Part shown: in pieces, positions 13,028 through 16,146 of the stretch
Layout: each line of letters begins with the position of its first letter
Numbering within the stretch: position 1 is the stretch's first letter
Notes under the pieces: generated by a model
Told to the model about the DNA's origin: nothing
Databases searched by the model: none
What the model saw: only the letters and a program-made list of their open reading frames with translations
Translations under genes and position numbers: made by a program
DNA from: JBBAAS01 sp041658125
GTDB taxonomy: Bacteria; Patescibacteriota; Microgenomatia; UBA12405
Direction: 5' to 3'
NCBI GenBank assembly: GCA_041658125.1
Contig: JBBAAS010000017.1
Span: 1 to 16,146 of the forward strand
DNA length: 16,146 nt

Positions 13028-13630
13028 TTATCCTACTTCAATATTATTTTCATCCTTCTCCCACAATTTTGCATTATTATTCATATACCATCTTATTTTC
13101 TGATATTCATCTTCATCCCTGATAATTCTTTCGTAATAATTTCTTTGCCAAATCGGTAATCCATCATATTTAATTTCCTGTATTTTCTTCGCTGTTGTTG
13201 ACTTTATTCCTCTGATAATTGATCCTAAATTGTTTTTTGGCGATTTTAAATTTATTTTCCGTAGGGGCGTATTGCAATACGCCCCTACCTTTCCACCGGA
13301 ATACACCCCTACCTTTTCGCCACAATATACCCCAGCACCTCCACCGTTATCCAATCCTGCCCCAAAATCATTTTTTATTACCAATATCATATGCACATGA
13401 TTTGGCATTATTACAAAGCTATCCAACAAAATATTATGTCTCATTTTTTCTGTCCTCAAAATTTCATCTTTTACTATCAATCCGTTTTCGTCTAAACAGA
13501 CCTCTTGTCCTATTATTTTCCCCAATATTTTAAATCTTCTATGTGTACAAATTGTCACAAAATAGCGTCCGGATTTAGAATAATCATATCCTTTCAAACG
13601 AATTGACTCCCTCTTTAATTTCAGCTCCAC
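13028..13630 (-). CDS. REP-associated tyrosine transposase (RAYT, Y1/HUH family)
   Basis: Single-strand DNA transposase of the Y1 HUH group, whose members process REP palindromes. The fold start is RLKGYDYSKSGRYFVTICTHRR, the HUH motif is IMPNHVHMI (H78, H80), and the catalytic tyrosine lies in WQRNYYERIIRDEDEY (Y165/Y166). Between the HUH motif and the C-terminal helix is a loop (about 90-124) made of three 8-residue repeats, AGVYCGEK, VGVYSGGK and VGAYCNTP. These are encoded by a 24 nt DNA repeat whose last unit is half of a perfect 28 bp palindrome. The HUH histidines and tyrosine are intact, so the enzyme may be active. It starts 19 nt after the DUF1846 gene stop codon and may ride on its transcript. 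Confidence 0.9.
   Translation of the reverse strand: MELKLKRESIRLKGYDYSKSGRYFVTICTHRRFKILGKIIGQEVCLDENGLIVKDEILRTEKMRHNILLDSFVIMPNHVHMILVIKNDFGAGLDNGGGAGVYCGEKVGVYSGGKVGAYCNTPLRKINLKSPKNNLGSIIRGIKSTTAKKIQEIKYDGLPIWQRNYYERIIRDEDEYQKIRWYMNNNAKLWEKDENNIEVG
13261..13288. repeat. 28 bp perfect palindrome (REP-like) inside the RAYT gene
   Basis: Two 14 bp arms with no spacer: GTAGGGGCGTATTG followed by its exact reverse complement CAATACGCCCCTAC. GTAGGGGCG...CGCCCCTAC palindromes are a form I know from REP-like repeats in several bacterial groups. It encodes residues around 115-123 of the transposase in frame. Confidence 0.9.
13265..13336 (-). repeat. Three 24 nt in-frame repeats in the RAYT gene
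   Basis: Read on the minus strand, three 24 nt units encode AGVYCGEK, VGVYSGGK and VGAYCNTP. Each carries a version of the GTAGGGG(C/T)GTATT half-palindrome. The last unit continues into the complete palindrome. Confidence 0.8.
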
Positions 13631-13649
13631 TAATTTATCCTATCACCCT

Positions 13650-15149
13650 CTATCCTACTTCCCCATCCGTGCTTACCCACGCCCCTAATTTTCTCAAAAA
13701 CACGGCATCGGCCGGCGACAACCGGTGAGTCGTATGCATAAAACACCCCCGAAGTTCAGTTAAATGCTCAAGTGCTTTTTGGGCTAGTGGATTATCCCTG
13801 GCCGATACTGCCAGCGCGATTACCGTCTCCACCATATTCAGCGATGTGGTCACGTCACCCAAACTTCCGTTCAGATCGTTAATTCTTCTGATAATCGAAT
13901 CCGATACCAAATCGTCTTCATCATTAATTCCGGCCAGTTTTTTAATTGCGTTTAGCATCATCGCCGCTTCGGCATACAAAAGCGGTGAATTTTTGCCATA
14001 CACTACCTCACCATTTTTCAACTCAATTGCCGCCCCGCAAAACACTCCTCCACAACCCTTGTCTTTTTCTTTTTTAGCTTTATTTCTAGCCGATCTGGCC
14101 ACTTTTACCGTCGGCAAAAAATCTTCTTCTATCCCCGATTTTTTCATAATCTTTTCCATCCTCTCCAGCACCTCTTTGTCTACCAACCCCTTTTTATACT
14201 CTTCCCGATATCTAAATACGTAAAAATTAATTTCTTTTTTGGCCGCTTCCCGCAGGACCTTATCGTTTATCATTCCTTCCTTTAGCACATTAAACCCCAT
14301 ATCCGTTGGCGACCGGTAACTTCTGGTAAAATTTTTCTCCGACAGCAATTTCTCAAACATTCTCTGCATTATCGAAAATGTTTCTACATCACGATTATAA
14401 TTAACCGCTTCCTTTCCGTAAGCCTTTTTATGATGCGGGTCAATCAAATTAAAATCCCCCAAGTCCGCCGTCGCCGCTTCATAAGCTACATTAATCGGAT
14501 GGTCTAAGTCCAAATTCCACACCGGAAATGTTTCAAATTTGGCATACCCCGAATTCATTCCCTTTTTCACTTCGTGATAAATCTGCCCCAAACACGTTGA
14601 CAATTTCCCCGATCCCGGCCCCGGTCCCCACACTACCACCAATTTACTTTTTGGCTTCAAATATTCATCCGCTCCGTATCCTTTATCGCTGACTATCCTG
14701 TCAACATCGTTCGGATATCCCTTAATTTCTTTTCTTTTAACCGCTTCAATTCCGAGTTCTCTTAATTTTCTTAAAAATATTTCTACTTCCCGCTCGCCCT
14801 CGCACCGGTTAATCACCACCCCCTCTACTCTCAATCCTTCTTTTTTCAAATCTTCAATGGCTTTTATTGCCGCCAAATCATACCCGATTCCATAATCCCC
14901 TCTCACCTTACCGTTCTGTAACTGCTTGGCCGACACACAATAAATTACCCCAAGATCACGCTTTAAACTCTTTAGTAGTCTTAGTTTTGTATTCGGTTCA
15001 TATCCCGGCAATGTCCGCACCGCGTGAAAATCATCCAAAAGCTTTCCTCCGAATTCCAAATATAGCCTGTCATCAAATTTTTTCAGTCTTTTTTCAATCG
15101 CTTTTTTCTGCGCTTTTAAGTACCTTTCCGTGTCAAAACCAATTCTCAT
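13650..15149 (-). CDS. DUF1846 (UPF0371) family protein
   Basis: A 499 aa protein matching the DUF1846 family along its full length, as known from Firmicutes and Actinobacteria. Signature segments are MRIGFDTERYLKAQ at the start, LYLEFGGKLLDDFHAVR, KVRGDYGIGYD, GYPNDVDRIVSD, GPGPGSGKLSTCL (175-187, a phosphate-loop-like motif), DLDHPINVAYEAATADLGD, YNRDVETFSIM and SPTDMGFN. Length is usual for the family (about 500). Biochemical function is not established; the loop suggests nucleotide binding. A 100 nt gap separates it from the sugar-nucleotide gene upstream on the same strand, and the RAYT gene follows 19 nt downstream. Start ATG 15149 agrees with the conserved N-terminus. Confidence 0.9.
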   Translation of the reverse strand: MRIGFDTERYLKAQKKAIEKRLKKFDDRLYLEFGGKLLDDFHAVRTLPGYEPNTKLRLLKSLKRDLGVIYCVSAKQLQNGKVRGDYGIGYDLAAIKAIEDLKKEGLRVEGVVINRCEGEREVEIFLRKLRELGIEAVKRKEIKGYPNDVDRIVSDKGYGADEYLKPKSKLVVVWGPGPGSGKLSTCLGQIYHEVKKGMNSGYAKFETFPVWNLDLDHPINVAYEAATADLGDFNLIDPHHKKAYGKEAVNYNRDVETFSIMQRMFEKLLSEKNFTRSYRSPTDMGFNVLKEGMINDKVLREAAKKEINFYVFRYREEYKKGLVDKEVLERMEKIMKKSGIEEDFLPTVKVARSARNKAKKEKDKGCGGVFCGAAIELKNGEVVYGKNSPLLYAEAAMMLNAIKKLAGINDEDDLVSDSIIRRINDLNGSLGDVTTSLNMVETVIALAVSARDNPLAQKALEHLTELRGCFMHTTHRLSPADAVFLRKLGAWVSTDGEVG

Positions 15150-15249
15150 TCTCTATTTTACCTACTTGCTACCCATCATTTCAACCCGTTTCCTTTTTGT
15201 AGGTCTATAATAAACTCATCTTTGGCCCCTAACTTTCCCTCTCCTCATT

Positions 15250-16146
15250 CTACAGCAACTCCGTCCTTCCTTTCTCTTTGAGCTTATCCACTATCTGCCC
15301 GACTTTGCCGCTCTGGTCCTTTTTCATCACTAAAAGTGCGTCACCGGTATCGATCACCACCGTATCTTCCATCCCGATTAGTGCCACATATTTTCCCCTG
15401 GGCTTCCGCACAAAATTATTCTTTGCCTCAATTTCTTCTACATCTTCGGGCTGATACATCCCCTTTTCTTCCAAATATTTTGCTACCGACTCCCACGTCC
15501 CAAAATCAATCCACTTAAAAGCATGTTCTACCACCAGCCCTTCTTCCATTTCAAATTTCGTTACCTCTTCAATCGGCCCTTTTGGCATTTTGGCATATTC
15601 AGTCGCTACATCCCCGCCATTTGCAATACTCATTAGGGGCTCATACCACTCCGCCTTTCTCTTCTTGATTGCTTCCAGCATTAACCTTGGTGTCCAAGCA
15701 TAATGATTACTATGCAATAACGCTCTGCCATCTTTCAAAAACGACTCCACCTCCTCCTTTGTATCCCTCCCCAACCATTTTTCCATTCTCCAAACTACCA
15801 CCTCCCCGGTACCTTCAACTTTATCGCCTCTGATTAAATAGTCGCACCCCATCATCGCAAACGGTGGCTTGTAGCCTCCGGTCATCAATTTTCCATCTTT
15901 TCTTACTAGCTCATCACACTGATCAATCATCTTAAAAAATTCTTCTTCCGGTTCTCTTAGCACATCCACCTGAATCAAGATAAATGGTTCGTCTTTAAAA
16001 CCCAGCTTATACAACATCGCTGCCGCCATTCCCGTTGCCGGCCCCTGATTTCGCATTTCCGGCTCAATAAAAATATTTTCCACCGGCATTTCCGGTTTTT
16101 GTTTCCTTGCCATCTCTGCCTGAACCGGATTCGTTTGCAGAAAAAT
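15250..16146 (-). CDS. Mannose-1-phosphate guanylyltransferase-like protein (5' end cut by window)
   Basis: The frame stays open to the window edge (IFLQTNPVQAEMARK precedes the ATG at 16113), so the gene begins outside and the N-terminal GTP-binding GGxGTRLWPxSR segment is not visible. What remains aligns with the mannose-1-phosphate guanylyltransferase group: PVENIFIEPEMRNQGPATG in the place of the family ILEPxxRNTAPAI, HSNHYAWTPRLMLEAI for the family NSGMFxF segment, AFKWIDFGTWESV for GWSDVGTWxxL, and VIDTGDALLVMKKDQSGKVGQIV at the end. It would make GDP-mannose, or a related sugar nucleotide, for surface glycans. RNQGPATG in place of RNTAPAI and HSNHYAW in place of NSGMF are notable substitutions, so substrate may differ. 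Confidence 0.85.
   Translation of the reverse strand: MFLQTNPVQAEMARKQKPEMPVENIFIEPEMRNQGPATGMAAAMLYKLGFKDEPFILIQVDVLREPEEEFFKMIDQCDELVRKDGKLMTGGYKPPFAMMGCDYLIRGDKVEGTGEVVVWRMEKWLGRDTKEEVESFLKDGRALLHSNHYAWTPRLMLEAIKKRKAEWYEPLMSIANGGDVATEYAKMPKGPIEEVTKFEMEEGLVVEHAFKWIDFGTWESVAKYLEEKGMYQPEDVEEIEAKNNFVRKPRGKYVALIGMEDTVVIDTGDALLVMKKDQSGKVGQIVDKLKEKGRTELL

Noticed and set aside
13265..13336. Short direct repeats considered as a CRISPR array
   Set aside because: The units are contiguous, without spacers, stay in frame and encode a transposase loop.
13846..14223. 125 aa frame opposite the DUF1846 gene
   Set aside because: Entirely inside a well-supported gene on the other strand; no recognisable motifs.

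Overview
The window most likely comes from a Candidate Phyla Radiation (Patescibacteria) genome, probably the Microgenomates side. This is inferred from small, tightly packed genes, few Shine-Dalgarno sequences, short or odd versions of core proteins (L1, MurF), an AT-leaning composition and palindromic repeats inside coding regions. UGA is used as a normal stop (ddl, alr, Nudix gene), which argues against the UGA-recoded Gracilibacteria/Absconditabacteria.

Layout. 1-460: a 5' gene fragment on the minus strand and a possible small Cys-rich protein. 463-1251: rplA (L1). 1260-4550: a D-Ala-D-Ala peptidoglycan island, with ddl on the minus strand and, divergently, alr and murF, which overlap by ATGA. 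4540-8490: a compact minus-strand run, read as HAD phosphatase, membrane-anchored alpha/beta hydrolase, MoaA-like radical SAM protein with an odd cysteine motif, then two tandem paralogues that fuse a nucleoside 2-deoxyribosyltransferase-like (DNPH1/Rcl-like) domain to a ribbon-helix-helix domain. 8510-9922: a GT-C membrane glycosyltransferase. 9894-11845: a minus-strand set of polyprenyl synthase, divergent Nudix protein and a small unknown protein. 11870-13024: rplJ-rplL with promoter, L10 leader/attenuator, intergenic hairpin and terminator. 13028-16146: a REP-associated tyrosine transposase carrying its own palindrome, a DUF1846 protein, and a mannose-1-phosphate guanylyltransferase-like gene cut by the window edge.

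How they fit together. The ribosomal genes supply the L1 and L10/L12 stalks, but the usual rplA-rplJ-rplL order is broken by about 10.7 kb. The ddl, alr and murF products make D-Ala, join it into D-Ala-D-Ala and add it to the peptidoglycan precursor. The prenyl synthase, GT-C enzyme and sugar-nucleotide gene could feed lipid-linked cell-surface glycans (inference).

The best candidate for something undescribed is the 4540-8490 cluster. Its two NDT-RHH proteins have lost the catalytic glutamate of the family and look like nucleotide-sensing DNA-binding proteins, next to a radical SAM enzyme whose cluster motif is not CX3CX2C. The L10 leader, with two mutually exclusive hairpins and a masked Shine-Dalgarno, and the palindromic repeats inside ribosomal protein genes and the transposase gene are also worth follow-up.
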